Under the pieces are notes generated by a model. The model saw only the letters and a list, made by a program, of their open reading frames with translations, was not told where the DNA came from and did no database searches. Both the position numbers and the translations under genes were made by a program. A DNA stretch of 64,000 nt, taken from the NCBI RefSeq assembly GCF_005771535.1, contig NZ_VANU01000001.1:62001-126000 (forward strand), read 5' to 3'. Shown piece by piece: positions 1-8,745 of the stretch; the first letter of the stretch is position 1; each line of letters begins with the position of its first letter. The DNA is from Arcobacter arenosus (GTDB lineage Bacteria; Campylobacterota; Campylobacteria; Campylobacterales; Arcobacteraceae).

Positions 1-1
1 C

Positions 2-307
2 TTAATAGCTGCTAAACTTTTCACAGGAAGAACTCATCAAATAAGAGTGCATCTAGCTTCGATAAATAGGCATATACTTGGTGATAATTTATATGGATTT
101 AAGGGCGAATTAAATAAAATAAATAGATTTTATTTACATGCATATAATTTATATTTAATTCACCCAATTACAAATAAACAAATGAGTTTTACTGCAAAGC
201 TTAATAATGATATGCAAGAATTTTTAGAAAAAAACTTTAACATGGAGAGTGTATATGACAAAATTAATGAAACTAACATCATTAACTGCTTTGATTTTAC
301 TAGTTAG
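2..307 (+). CDS. RluA-family pseudouridine synthase, C-terminal part
   Basis: The reading frame is open from the window edge, so the 5' part of the gene lies outside. The translated start contains TGRTHQIRVHLA, the conserved C-terminal motif of RluA/RluC/RluD-type pseudouridine synthases, followed by the usual G-D-x-x-Y-G and the LHA...HP(I/V) elements. These enzymes isomerise specific uridines in rRNA or tRNA. The catalytic Asp motif is in the missing part, so the RNA target cannot be assigned. The 3' end overlaps the start of the next gene by about 50 bases, which points to translational coupling. Confidence 0.85.
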   Translation, partial: LIAAKLFTGRTHQIRVHLASINRHILGDNLYGFKGELNKINRFYLHAYNLYLIHPITNKQMSFTAKLNNDMQEFLEKNFNMESVYDKINETNIINCFDFTS

Positions 308-1532
308 TGGATGTACAAATGGTAATCTATCTCAACCAAATCTTCCAAAAATAGATGAAACTTTAGAAGTTGTTGATTCTGCTTCTATTAGAACTATCTC
401 TGATATTAATAATATTGCCTTTGAGTGGAGAAAAGTTGATGATCCAAGAGTTGTTGGATATCACTTTTATAGAGCTAATCTTCAAGAAGATGGTGGAAAA
501 TTAAAATTAATTGACACTGTTAAAAACAGATATACTACACATTATGTTGATGAAGATTTAACGCCAAATACAAAATATGTTTACAAAATCTCTTCAGCTA
601 CAAAAGGGGAAGTTGAATCTAGAACTACAAATGATTATATCGTATCAACTTTACCAAAAATGGAAGGTGTTAGTTTTATTCAAGCAATTTCAAATCTACC
701 AAGACAAATTAAAATTATTTGGAGACCTCATTCAAATGAAAGAATTGAGTCATATAAAATTGAAAGAAGTTCGCCTGCAACAAGTGAATGGGAAAAACTT
801 GATACTGTTGAGGGAAGATTACAAGCTGAATATATAGATTTAGACTTAGATGATAATGTAGTTTATAACTATAGAGTTACTGCTATAAGTTTTGATGGAT
901 TAGAATCACAACCAAGTACAATTGTAAAAGCACAAACAAAACCATTACCTGAGGGGATTTTAAGTTTACAAGCATCTAGAGATTTACCAAGAAAAATTGT
1001 ATTAACTTGGCAACCTTCACAATCTTCTGATGTAATTAAATACAATATTTATAGAAGTTCAAATGCTGAAAGTGGATTTGATGTTATCAAAACTGTTGAT
1101 ACAAATACTTTAGAATTCCAAGATTTTGTAAATGAAGATGGAAAAGCGTATTTTTATAAAATAAGTTCTGTTGACAAAGATGGATTAGAAAGTGATTTAA
1201 ATATCAATTCTGTAATGGGTTCAACTTTAGGAAAATTAGCAAAACCAGTTATCACTTTAGCACAAATTCAAGGTGAAAAAGCAATTTTAAACTGGCAACC
1301 TGGTGATAGAAGAGCTGTATCTTATGTTATTCATAAAAGTATCAAAGAAAATTTCTTTAAAACAAAAAAAGAAACAATTGAAAACATCAATGCTTTAAGA
1401 TTTGAAGATAAAGATATTGTAAGAGGTGTAGTTTATAGCTACTCAATTCAAGCTGTTGATAAAGATGGTATTTTATCTGAGATTACTGATAAAACAGAAT
1501 TAGTTTTACCTAAATTACAAGAGTTGAAGTAA
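255..1532 (+). CDS. Fibronectin type III repeat lipoprotein
   Basis: A 425-residue exported lipoprotein. The N-terminus is a lipoprotein signal with lipobox LVSG|C at residues 17-21. The rest reads as four fibronectin type III-like domains of about 95 residues. Each has the W-x-P or W-x-x-x-D, Y-x-(I/V)-Y-R-S and Y-x-Y-x-(I/V) pattern (for example YKIERSS, YNIYRSS). I chose ATG 255 because GGAGAG lies 5 bases upstream; a GTG at 249 is the alternative. It overlaps the rluA-type gene and sits 3 bases before trmB, at the head of the division operon. A function in the cell envelope is inferred; the binding partner is unknown. A second multi-FN3 protein lies near 13 kb. Confidence 0.8.
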   Translation: MTKLMKLTSLTALILLVSGCTNGNLSQPNLPKIDETLEVVDSASIRTISDINNIAFEWRKVDDPRVVGYHFYRANLQEDGGKLKLIDTVKNRYTTHYVDEDLTPNTKYVYKISSATKGEVESRTTNDYIVSTLPKMEGVSFIQAISNLPRQIKIIWRPHSNERIESYKIERSSPATSEWEKLDTVEGRLQAEYIDLDLDDNVVYNYRVTAISFDGLESQPSTIVKAQTKPLPEGILSLQASRDLPRKIVLTWQPSQSSDVIKYNIYRSSNAESGFDVIKTVDTNTLEFQDFVNEDGKAYFYKISSVDKDGLESDLNINSVMGSTLGKLAKPVITLAQIQGEKAILNWQPGDRRAVSYVIHKSIKENFFKTKKETIENINALRFEDKDIVRGVVYSYSIQAVDKDGILSEITDKTELVLPKLQELK

Positions 1533-1535
1533 TAG

Positions 1536-2732
1536 ATGCCGCACATTATATTTGACAGTTTTAAAAAAGAATTAGTAACACCTTCAAAAAATGAAGATGT
1601 TACTTTTAAATTTATTGCAAAATCATTTAATTTTACTAGTAAACCTAGAAAAACAGAATACAAAATTTGTGTAGAAAAAGAGAATAAAGATTTTTTACTT
1701 ACATTAAAACAAAAAGATGAAAATCACCTTTTAAAAGTTGATAAAGTAACTAGAGTAACTCCTGTGCAACTTGTAAAAGATGCTTTAAATGCCTATGTAA
1801 AAGAAGTTGATGCAAATATAGTTTTTTCAAATACTCAAAGTATAAACCAAAAAATCAAACCTACACAAAAATATCTAAAGGATATTGATTATTTTGTAAA
1901 TGATTTTGATACAGAAAAAGAGATTAACATAGAGATTGGATTTGGTAGTGGAAGGCACCTTTTACACCAAGCAAAAGAGAATCCAAAAATTCAATATATT
2001 GGTCTTGAAATACACACTCCATCAATTGAACAATTACTAAAACAAGTTGAAATTCAAGGAATTGAAAATATTTTAGTAGTCAATTATGATGCAAGATTAT
2101 TTATGGAATTTATAAAATCAAATAAAGTTGGAAAAATATTTGTTCATTTCCCTGTTCCTTGGGATAAAAAACCCCATAGAAGAATATATTCAAATGCTTT
2201 TATCAATGAAGCTTTAAGGGTATTAAAAAAAGAGGGAACTTTAGAACTTAGAACTGATAGTAGAAAATATTTTGATTATTGTGTTGACCTTTTAACAAAT
2301 TTACCATCTGGACAGATAACTATTGATATAAATAAAGACTTGGCAGTTTCAAGTAAATACGAAGATAGATGGAAAAAACAAGGTAAACATATTTATGATG
2401 TAGTATTAAAATGCTCTCAAGAGGATAAAGAAATTAACTTCAATTATGATTTCACATTTGATAAAGAGATTGAATTTGATGAAATTATAAATAATATTAG
2501 TACAAAAGCTGTTGTAAAAGATGACTACTTTATCCATATTGAAGATATCTTTACAATAAAAGGGGAAAACTCAGGTTTAATTCAAGTAACCTTTGGAAGT
2601 TTTGATAGACCTTTAAATAAATATATTTTAATTGAAAATAAAAAAGCAAGATATTTTCAAGACCTTCCTTTACCTACAAGTGCAAATATAAAAGCACATA
2701 ATCAATTAAAAGAGATGTTAAAAAATGATTAA
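1536..2732 (+). CDS. trmB: tRNA (guanine-N7)-methyltransferase, long form
   Basis: Makes 7-methylguanosine at position 46 of tRNA using S-adenosylmethionine. The SAM-binding motif IEIGFGSGRHLL and the following acidic loop YIGLEIH are near residues 130-155. The family motif FVHFPVPWDKKPHRRI is near residue 205, with the later D-x-R...Y segment. At 398 residues it is much longer than the roughly 240 of most TrmB proteins. It has about 125 extra residues before the methyltransferase core and about 100 after it, as seen in Campylobacterota. The stop overlaps the ftsE start by 8 bases, so it is translated with the division genes. Confidence 0.93.
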   Translation: MPHIIFDSFKKELVTPSKNEDVTFKFIAKSFNFTSKPRKTEYKICVEKENKDFLLTLKQKDENHLLKVDKVTRVTPVQLVKDALNAYVKEVDANIVFSNTQSINQKIKPTQKYLKDIDYFVNDFDTEKEINIEIGFGSGRHLLHQAKENPKIQYIGLEIHTPSIEQLLKQVEIQGIENILVVNYDARLFMEFIKSNKVGKIFVHFPVPWDKKPHRRIYSNAFINEALRVLKKEGTLELRTDSRKYFDYCVDLLTNLPSGQITIDINKDLAVSSKYEDRWKKQGKHIYDVVLKCSQEDKEINFNYDFTFDKEIEFDEIINNISTKAVVKDDYFIHIEDIFTIKGENSGLIQVTFGSFDRPLNKYILIENKKARYFQDLPLPTSANIKAHNQLKEMLKND

Positions 2733-3387
2733 TGCCAAGAATATCTATCTTTCATATGATGAGAATAAATACATTATAAAAAAAGGTAATTTTTCTATTA
2801 GAGAAAGAGAGTTTATATTCATTGGGGGAACAAGTGGTAGCGGGAAATCTACTCTATTAAAATCTTTTTATGGTGAAATTCCATTAAAGCATGGTAATTT
2901 AAATATTGCAGGTCAAGAGGTTTTTGGGATTAAAGGAAAAGCTCTTAGAAGATTGAGAAAAGATATTGGAATTATCTTCCAAGATTATAAACTAATCAAA
3001 GAATGGACTATAGAAGAAAATATTATGATTCCATTAAAAATCAATGGCTATTCACACGATATTTCAAAAGAACAAGCAAAAAAACTTCTTGCCCATGTAA
3101 AATTAAGTCATAGAGAAGGATATTATCCAAATGAACTTAGTGGAGGAGAGCAACAAAGGGTTGCAGTTGCAAGAGCTTTAGCTCATAATCCAAAAATAAT
3201 CATTGCAGATGAACCAACTGGAAACCTAGATGATTATTCTGCTGACGTAGTTTGGAATTTATTAAAAGGTGCAAATGAACAGTTGGGAATTACTGTGGTT
3301 GTTGTAACCCATAGAGTTCCTAAAAACTTTGGTATTAGATTTAGACAGTTATCTATTGAGGATGGAATAATATATGAAGTTTCTTAA
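2725..3387 (+). CDS. ftsE: Cell-division ABC ATPase FtsE
   Basis: A 220-residue ABC ATPase with Walker A GGTSGSGKST (about residues 34-43), Q-loop FQDYKLI, signature LSGGEQQRVAVARAL and Walker B IIIADEPTGNLD. Its identity as FtsE rather than another short ABC protein rests on context: it overlaps the four-TM FtsX-like gene by 14 bases, and an EnvC-type coiled-coil/LytM protein follows. FtsEX at the septum uses ATP to change conformation and switch on peptidoglycan amidases through EnvC. LolD-type ATPases look similar, but the partner here is FtsX-like. Confidence 0.9.
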   Translation: MINAKNIYLSYDENKYIIKKGNFSIREREFIFIGGTSGSGKSTLLKSFYGEIPLKHGNLNIAGQEVFGIKGKALRRLRKDIGIIFQDYKLIKEWTIEENIMIPLKINGYSHDISKEQAKKLLAHVKLSHREGYYPNELSGGEQQRVAVARALAHNPKIIIADEPTGNLDDYSADVVWNLLKGANEQLGITVVVVTHRVPKNFGIRFRQLSIEDGIIYEVS

Positions 3388-4192
3388 AAACACTTTCGCT
3401 TTTGTTATTCCGTTAACAGCAATGTTAATCTCTTTTATAATTTATCTTTTTTCTTCTAATATTTTGGATAATTATAAAAAAACTATTGCTAATGATTATT
3501 CAATTGTTGTAATTACAAACACACCTTTAATAAAAGAAGAGATAACTAAACTTAGTGATATAAGAGTTGAAAAAATCATTACCCTTGAAAACAATAAGAT
3601 TATAAATAATATAAAATCGAGTTTATCAAAATCTTCTATTGATTTATTAAAACAAAAACTACCCCATTTTTATAAAATTAAACTTGAAGTTTTTCCAACA
3701 ACTAGTCAATTAGAAATTATAAAAAATCAACTATATCAAAACAAAAATATTAGAAAAGTTGAGATGTTTTCAAAAAACCATAATAGTGTATATCTATTAT
3801 TATTGCTTTTAAATCAAATTAGTTTAATTTTATTTTCAATAATTTTGATTTTTGCAATAATTATGATTTCTAAACAAATTAGAATCTGGTTTCATGAACA
3901 TCATGAAAAAATCACTATTTTGAAACTTCATGGTGCTTCTATTTTATATAGTTCATCTACAATTTTAAAATATGCAATTATGAGTTCTTTGTTATCATTT
4001 TTAATTGTTTCAGGAATTTTTATATATTTAGTTGGAGACATTGGTGTATTATTACCAAAAGATTTAGAAGATATTGTTATTGTTACACTTACAATAAATA
4101 ATTCACTTATTAAAATATTCTTACTATCTTTTGGAATTTCAATATTAACAATAATAGGTGTACTTTTAAAATACAAAATGAAATATGATTAG
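3374..4192 (+). CDS. ftsX: Cell-division permease-like protein FtsX
   Basis: A 272-residue membrane protein. One N-terminal transmembrane segment (about residues 8-28) is followed by an extracytoplasmic domain of roughly 110 residues. Three more segments follow near 145-165, 195-220 and 245-265. This is the FtsX topology. Sequence identity is low, as is usual for this family, so the call rests on topology and on overlap with ftsE upstream (14 bases) and the envC-like gene downstream (8 bases). FtsX couples cytoplasmic ATP hydrolysis by FtsE to the periplasmic amidase activator. Confidence 0.85.
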   Translation: MKFLKNTFAFVIPLTAMLISFIIYLFSSNILDNYKKTIANDYSIVVITNTPLIKEEITKLSDIRVEKIITLENNKIINNIKSSLSKSSIDLLKQKLPHFYKIKLEVFPTTSQLEIIKNQLYQNKNIRKVEMFSKNHNSVYLLLLLLNQISLILFSIILIFAIIMISKQIRIWFHEHHEKITILKLHGASILYSSSTILKYAIMSSLLSFLIVSGIFIYLVGDIGVLLPKDLEDIVIVTLTINNSLIKIFLLSFGISILTIIGVLLKYKMKYD

Positions 4193-5483
4193 ACTTTTAT
4201 TTTTTTCAATAATATTATTCAGTTTTTTAGATTCTTCAACAAAAAACATCGATAAAAAAATTACTAGTAATAAAAAAATACTTGAGAAAAGTAAAACAAC
4301 TCAAATGAAAACAGACTTTTTAATTAAAGTCTTGGCTAAACAAATTTCAAAACAAAATAAAGAATTAACTGATCTTGAAAAAGATATAAATATAGTAAAT
4401 GATGATATAAAAAAACATGAAGAACAATTAGAAGATGCAAAAAGTCAACTTACAAGCTTACAAAAAAACTCTAAAACATTAATAAAAGAGAAAAAAGAAA
4501 ATGAAAGGCAAATAGTAAAAGTTATAATAGATGAATTCTCTTCTGCTATTGCATTGAAGCTTGCAGATGAAAGCTCTTTAGAAGAATTGATTGATTCAGA
4601 AATATATACTATTTTATCTCAAAGTTCAAAAGATGAAATTTTAAAGCTTAATAATTCTTATGACTTAATTACCCAAAATAAAAAAGAAAATCAAAATAGA
4701 ATCAAAAAAATTGCTTCTTATATAGAAGATAGAAAAAAAAGAAAAAAAGAGTTAAATCAACTAAAAATAAAACACTCTAAATCTTTAGTATCTTTAGAAA
4801 AGAAACATAAAATTTATCAAGAAGAGTTAAAAAAGACTCTACAAAAACAAGAATCATTAAAAACATTACTTGGAAAATTAAACATCCTTAAAAAAGAGGA
4901 ATTAGAAAAACAAAAAGAAGAAAGAATTGCAAGGGCAAAAAAATTAGCTGCTAGTAAAAAGAATAAACAATCATCAAAAGCTAAGCAAGAAAACTTCAAT
5001 ATAGATGATACTAGAAATGAGCAATATGCCAATAATATTGATATTGATGTAAGAATGATTGGCTCATCAACTTCAGGTATTAAAATATCAAAGTATAAAG
5101 GAAGAAAAACTATTGCACCCCTTGATTCATTTGATGTAATTAAGAACTTTGGTACATATTTTGATCCTGTATATAAAATTGAACTTTTTAATGAATCAAT
5201 AGTATTAAAATCTAAAAGTCCACAAGCAAAAGTAAAAGCTATATTTAATGGAAAGATTGTTTATGCAAAAAAAGATGCAGGAATGCTTGAAAATGTTGTA
5301 ATTATTGCCCATCAAAATGGGCTTCATACAGTTTATTCACACCTTGATAAAATCTCTCCCTCTTTAAAAGTTGGAAGATGGATAAAAAAAGGTTATGTAG
5401 TTGGAAGAGTAAATGATACACTAACTTTTCAAGCAACAAAAAATGAAATGCATATTAATCCAAAAGATCTATTCAAAATATAG
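4185..5483 (+). CDS. EnvC-like amidase activator, coiled coil plus degenerate LytM domain
   Basis: A 432-residue exported protein with a short hydrophobic signal (LLFFSIILFSFLD). A long Lys/Glu/Gln-rich coiled coil runs over about residues 20-275, and a LytM/M23 domain occupies the last 115 residues. The LytM domain keeps YSHL and the following KVG...KKG segment. It lacks the first metal-binding H-x(3)-D motif, and the HLHFE motif is replaced by TLTFQ. It is therefore unlikely to be a peptidase, matching the known activator role of E. coli EnvC, which works on periplasmic amidases under FtsEX control. It is the last gene of the operon. Confidence 0.88.
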   Translation: MIRLLFFSIILFSFLDSSTKNIDKKITSNKKILEKSKTTQMKTDFLIKVLAKQISKQNKELTDLEKDINIVNDDIKKHEEQLEDAKSQLTSLQKNSKTLIKEKKENERQIVKVIIDEFSSAIALKLADESSLEELIDSEIYTILSQSSKDEILKLNNSYDLITQNKKENQNRIKKIASYIEDRKKRKKELNQLKIKHSKSLVSLEKKHKIYQEELKKTLQKQESLKTLLGKLNILKKEELEKQKEERIARAKKLAASKKNKQSSKAKQENFNIDDTRNEQYANNIDIDVRMIGSSTSGIKISKYKGRKTIAPLDSFDVIKNFGTYFDPVYKIELFNESIVLKSKSPQAKVKAIFNGKIVYAKKDAGMLENVVIIAHQNGLHTVYSHLDKISPSLKVGRWIKKGYVVGRVNDTLTFQATKNEMHINPKDLFKI

Positions 5484-5527
5484 TTTTTGACTTTGAAATA
5501 ATAAGATTATTATGATAATATATCCAA

Positions 5528-5550
5528 AAATAATAAATTTTTTATTATTT
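5528..5550 (+). terminator. Weak hairpin terminator after the division operon
   Basis: An all-AT inverted repeat with 10-base arms (AAATAATAAA / TTTATTATTT) and a 3-base loop, 45 bases after the envC-like stop. It ends in T residues but has no G or C in the stem, so termination may be incomplete. Confidence 0.35.
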
Positions 5551-5571
5551 AATACTCACCGGGATGACTAA

Positions 5572-7419
5572 ATGAAGAAAAAATTACTAATTCTTTCTGT
5601 TTTAATAATAATTATTTTATCAATTTTTATAACCTTTTACAGTTTATACAATTTACGAAATGTTGGAATAAAATCTGCTATTCATAATGCAAATTCTATT
5701 TCTGAAGTTGTAAAAAGTGGATTGACTTCTCATATGGTAAATAACAATATGGATGATGTAGATACATTTATTAGATCTGTTTCTAATATTAGAAATATTG
5801 AGAAGCTATGGCTTGTAAGAAGTGAAAAAATCAATCAACAATTTAATACTACCTCTTTTAATATCCCAAGAGATAAAATTGATGAAGAGGTTTTAAGAAC
5901 TGGTGAAATAAAATATGAGGTTGATGAAGGTTTAACAACTTCAAAAATTAGAATATCTATTCCTTATATTGCACAACCAGATAAAGGGATTGATTGTCTT
6001 AAGTGTCATAATGTTTCTCAAGGTGAAACTCTAGGTGCTGTTTCTATGGAATTAGATATTAGTTCTATTAAAGAAATTGGTATTGAATCTTTATATCTAA
6101 CTCTTTTTGTTGTTATGTTAACAGTTCTAATATTTACATTTATTAGTAAAAAAGTGCTTAGTCCATATACTTTTTTATTAACTCTATTTAAAGACAACCT
6201 TAATTATGCTTTAAATGGTAACTTTAAAAAAATTGAACCTCCATTTGGATTATCAGAAGATATTAGAAACTTAACCAATGATTACAATAATCTAATGATA
6301 ACCTTTAAAGATACAACAGAAGAGATTGATAAAAAACTACAAGGATTTATTGGTTATAGAACTGAATTTTTAACAAATAGAAACCCTTTAAGTGAATCAA
6401 GGGAAATTATCAAAAAACTTTCAAACTTGTATCAATTTAAAAAAGAGGTTGAACAAGATAGTTCTAAAGAAGAGATTTATAAAAGACTTGCAGATGTTAT
6501 GGAAAATGAGTTTGAATTAAGAAATTTTACATTTTCTGAAATAGATATGTTAAATAATAAAATTACAAAAGTTATTGAAAAAGGTGAATCATTTTATTGT
6601 TATAAAACCCTTTGTGAATCTCCAGAACTATGTAGAAGTGCTAGAACAAAAAGTGATGTACATTCGATTGATTTACATAATAGTTGTCAATATTTTGATG
6701 AAAAAGACAAATACTATTATTGTTTTAATATAAATATTGTAAAAAGTCTATATCTAATAGTACACTGTGTTGTAGATACAGAAGAAGAGTTTGAGCAATT
6801 AAAACAAAAAACAGTATTTATTAAAAATTATTTGAAAGAGGCTACACCTTCTCTTGAAGTTAATCTATTAATGAATGCATTGAAAAATTCAGCATTTAGA
6901 GATGGGCTTACTGGTCTTTATAATAGAAAATTTCTAGATGAACATTCTAAAAAGCTAATTCCTCAAGTAAAAAGAGAAAGCTTAAACATTGGTGTACTAA
7001 TGTTAGATATGGACCACTTTAAAGCTGTTAATGATGAATATGGTCACGATATTGGAGATAAAGTATTAAAAGAACTTGGATCTATTTTAGAAGAGTCTGT
7101 AAGAGAATCTGATCTTGTAATAAGATATGGAGGAGAAGAATTTATAGTATTACTTGTTGGTGTTAAAGATGCTGAAAGTGCCCTAAAAATTGCAAATAAT
7201 ATTGGTAAAAAAGTTAGGGAAAATGAGATTGATGTTTATGCAGGGGCAAAACTTAAAAAAACTATTAGTATAGGTTTATCTATGTTCCCGCAAGATGGTA
7301 AAAACTTTGATTCAGTTCTTAAAAATGCAGATATTGCATTATATGAAGCAAAAAGTAGTGGTAGAGATAAAGTTGTAAGATTTAAAGAAGAACAAGTTAG
7401 TAGTGTTGACTTATTTTAA
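5572..7419 (+). CDS. Diguanylate cyclase with periplasmic heme-c motif
   Basis: A 615-residue sensor enzyme predicted to make cyclic di-GMP from two GTP. TM1 is at about residues 5-25. A periplasmic domain of about 145 residues follows, carrying a CxxCH heme-c motif (C142-LK-C145-H146). TM2 is at about 173-192. A cytoplasmic linker has an unusual Cys-rich stretch at about 343-395. The C-terminal GGDEF domain has active-site GGEEF (about 519-523) preceded by an RxxD inhibitory site (RESD, five residues before). Heme-c sensory domains of this layout are known in Geobacter chemoreceptors, so redox or gas sensing is inferred. The ribosome site is unclear (GGGATGA about 6 bases upstream). It is transcribed alone. 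Confidence 0.88.
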   Translation: MKKKLLILSVLIIIILSIFITFYSLYNLRNVGIKSAIHNANSISEVVKSGLTSHMVNNNMDDVDTFIRSVSNIRNIEKLWLVRSEKINQQFNTTSFNIPRDKIDEEVLRTGEIKYEVDEGLTTSKIRISIPYIAQPDKGIDCLKCHNVSQGETLGAVSMELDISSIKEIGIESLYLTLFVVMLTVLIFTFISKKVLSPYTFLLTLFKDNLNYALNGNFKKIEPPFGLSEDIRNLTNDYNNLMITFKDTTEEIDKKLQGFIGYRTEFLTNRNPLSESREIIKKLSNLYQFKKEVEQDSSKEEIYKRLADVMENEFELRNFTFSEIDMLNNKITKVIEKGESFYCYKTLCESPELCRSARTKSDVHSIDLHNSCQYFDEKDKYYYCFNINIVKSLYLIVHCVVDTEEEFEQLKQKTVFIKNYLKEATPSLEVNLLMNALKNSAFRDGLTGLYNRKFLDEHSKKLIPQVKRESLNIGVLMLDMDHFKAVNDEYGHDIGDKVLKELGSILEESVRESDLVIRYGGEEFIVLLVGVKDAESALKIANNIGKKVRENEIDVYAGAKLKKTISIGLSMFPQDGKNFDSVLKNADIALYEAKSSGRDKVVRFKEEQVSSVDLF

Positions 7420-7443
7420 AAAATAAATATCAAATAAAAAAAA

Positions 7444-7466
7444 GGGGTAGCTAAAATAGCTACCCC
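7444..7466. terminator. Bidirectional rho-independent terminator
   Basis: A perfect 10-base stem (GGGGTAGCTA / TAGCTACCCC) with an AAA loop, flanked by A-run and T-run on the two sides. It lies between the convergent diguanylate cyclase gene and dapD and should stop transcription from both. Confidence 0.92.
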
Positions 7467-7489
7467 TTTTTTATTGTATTAAACTATGA

Positions 7490-8677
7490 TTAGTGTAAAT
7501 CTTCGTTTAATTTAACTTCTCTAGTACTTCTCATAGCAATAATTTGACCTGTTACTGAGTTTTGTCTAAAGTGAACTCCATTTACACCTTGGAAATCCAT
7601 ACCTCTCATAAGCTCTTTAATCTCTTTGTCTGGATTAATCTCTTTTAATGCTGCAACAGCTTTTTCAGAAAGTGTAATTTTAGTCCCTGGTAAAATTGTA
7701 ACACCAGCATCTAAGATACAACCATCAGCAATACTTGTACCAGTACAAGAGTTAGCACCTAATAAAGTGTTATCTCCAATAGTTACAGGAACACCATCAG
7801 TTCCAGATAAAACTCCAAGAATTGAAGCTCCACCACCAACATCTGAACCTTTTCCAACTTTAGCAGATGAAGAGATTCTACCCTCAACCATAACTGCACC
7901 TTCAGTTCCTGCATTGAAGTTAATATAAGCAGCACCAGGCATAACTGTAGTTCCAGCAGCTAATTGAGCACCCATTCTAACTTTGTTAGTATCTAAGATT
8001 CTTGTATTATCTGCAGGGATTACGTGATCTAAGAATTGTGGAAATTTATCAACTTTAGTGATTGATGGATATTTTCCAGAAAGTTTTAATGCAATCTCAT
8101 TTTCTCTTAACCAATCTAATTCAATTGGCTGATTACCAACCCATGCACAATTTTCTAATTGTCCAAATGCACCATTAAGATTTAATCCTCTTAATTTAGC
8201 TTTTCCTGTTGATAAAGCATAAAGTTTTAAATATACTGTTTCAGCACTTTGTGGAGCTTCATCTTCAAAAATAAATACAACTTTATAATCTTCAGCAGTA
8301 AACCCAGAATCAATTGGTAAAGATGCTAATTGAGAAATAACTTGAACATTTTTATGTTCAGCACCTTTTGCTTCAGGGATATAAGGTCTAAATACCTCAA
8401 TACAAGAAGTTAAAAATACATCACTAACAGTTGCTACTAATTCAGACTTTGATGTATCAACTTCAACACCTGCTTCTTTTAATGCATTAAGAAATACTGC
8501 AGCTGAACCATAGTTTTCTTCCCAGTTCATTACTGGATATGTTGCTTGTAAAACTTTTTCAGGATTTAATTGTCCTCTATCAACTCTTGCAATACCAAAA
8601 CCAATTGGGTTTTTATACCAAGATTGAGATTGAATCTCTTCTATTTTGCTTTTAAAATCATCTTTTGTAAATGCCAT
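7490..8677 (-). CDS. dapD: Tetrahydrodipicolinate N-succinyltransferase
   Basis: Transfers succinyl from succinyl-CoA to tetrahydrodipicolinate in lysine and diaminopimelate synthesis. The 395-residue protein has a unique N-terminal half and a C-terminal left-handed beta-helix with hexapeptide-type repeats (for example MPGAAYINFNAGTEGAVMVEGRISSSA in outline). It carries the DapD-type segments GGGASILGVLSGT and LLGANSCTG. It is the longer DapD form seen in Campylobacterota and Actinobacteria, not the roughly 274-residue enterobacterial type. It is monocistronic, bounded by the terminator at 7444-7466. Confidence 0.93.
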   Translation of the reverse strand: MAFTKDDFKSKIEEIQSQSWYKNPIGFGIARVDRGQLNPEKVLQATYPVMNWEENYGSAAVFLNALKEAGVEVDTSKSELVATVSDVFLTSCIEVFRPYIPEAKGAEHKNVQVISQLASLPIDSGFTAEDYKVVFIFEDEAPQSAETVYLKLYALSTGKAKLRGLNLNGAFGQLENCAWVGNQPIELDWLRENEIALKLSGKYPSITKVDKFPQFLDHVIPADNTRILDTNKVRMGAQLAAGTTVMPGAAYINFNAGTEGAVMVEGRISSSAKVGKGSDVGGGASILGVLSGTDGVPVTIGDNTLLGANSCTGTSIADGCILDAGVTILPGTKITLSEKAVAALKEINPDKEIKELMRGMDFQGVNGVHFRQNSVTGQIIAMRSTREVKLNEDLH

Positions 8678-8745
8678 GCCTAGTTATCCTTTTAAAATTT
8701 TTTGTGGATTATACTCAAATTTCACAAAAAGCTAAGTTAATAAAC

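Noticed and set aside
7626-7928. 100-codon plus-strand frame opposite dapD
   Set aside because: It lies wholly within the well-supported dapD gene and has no recognisable protein features.
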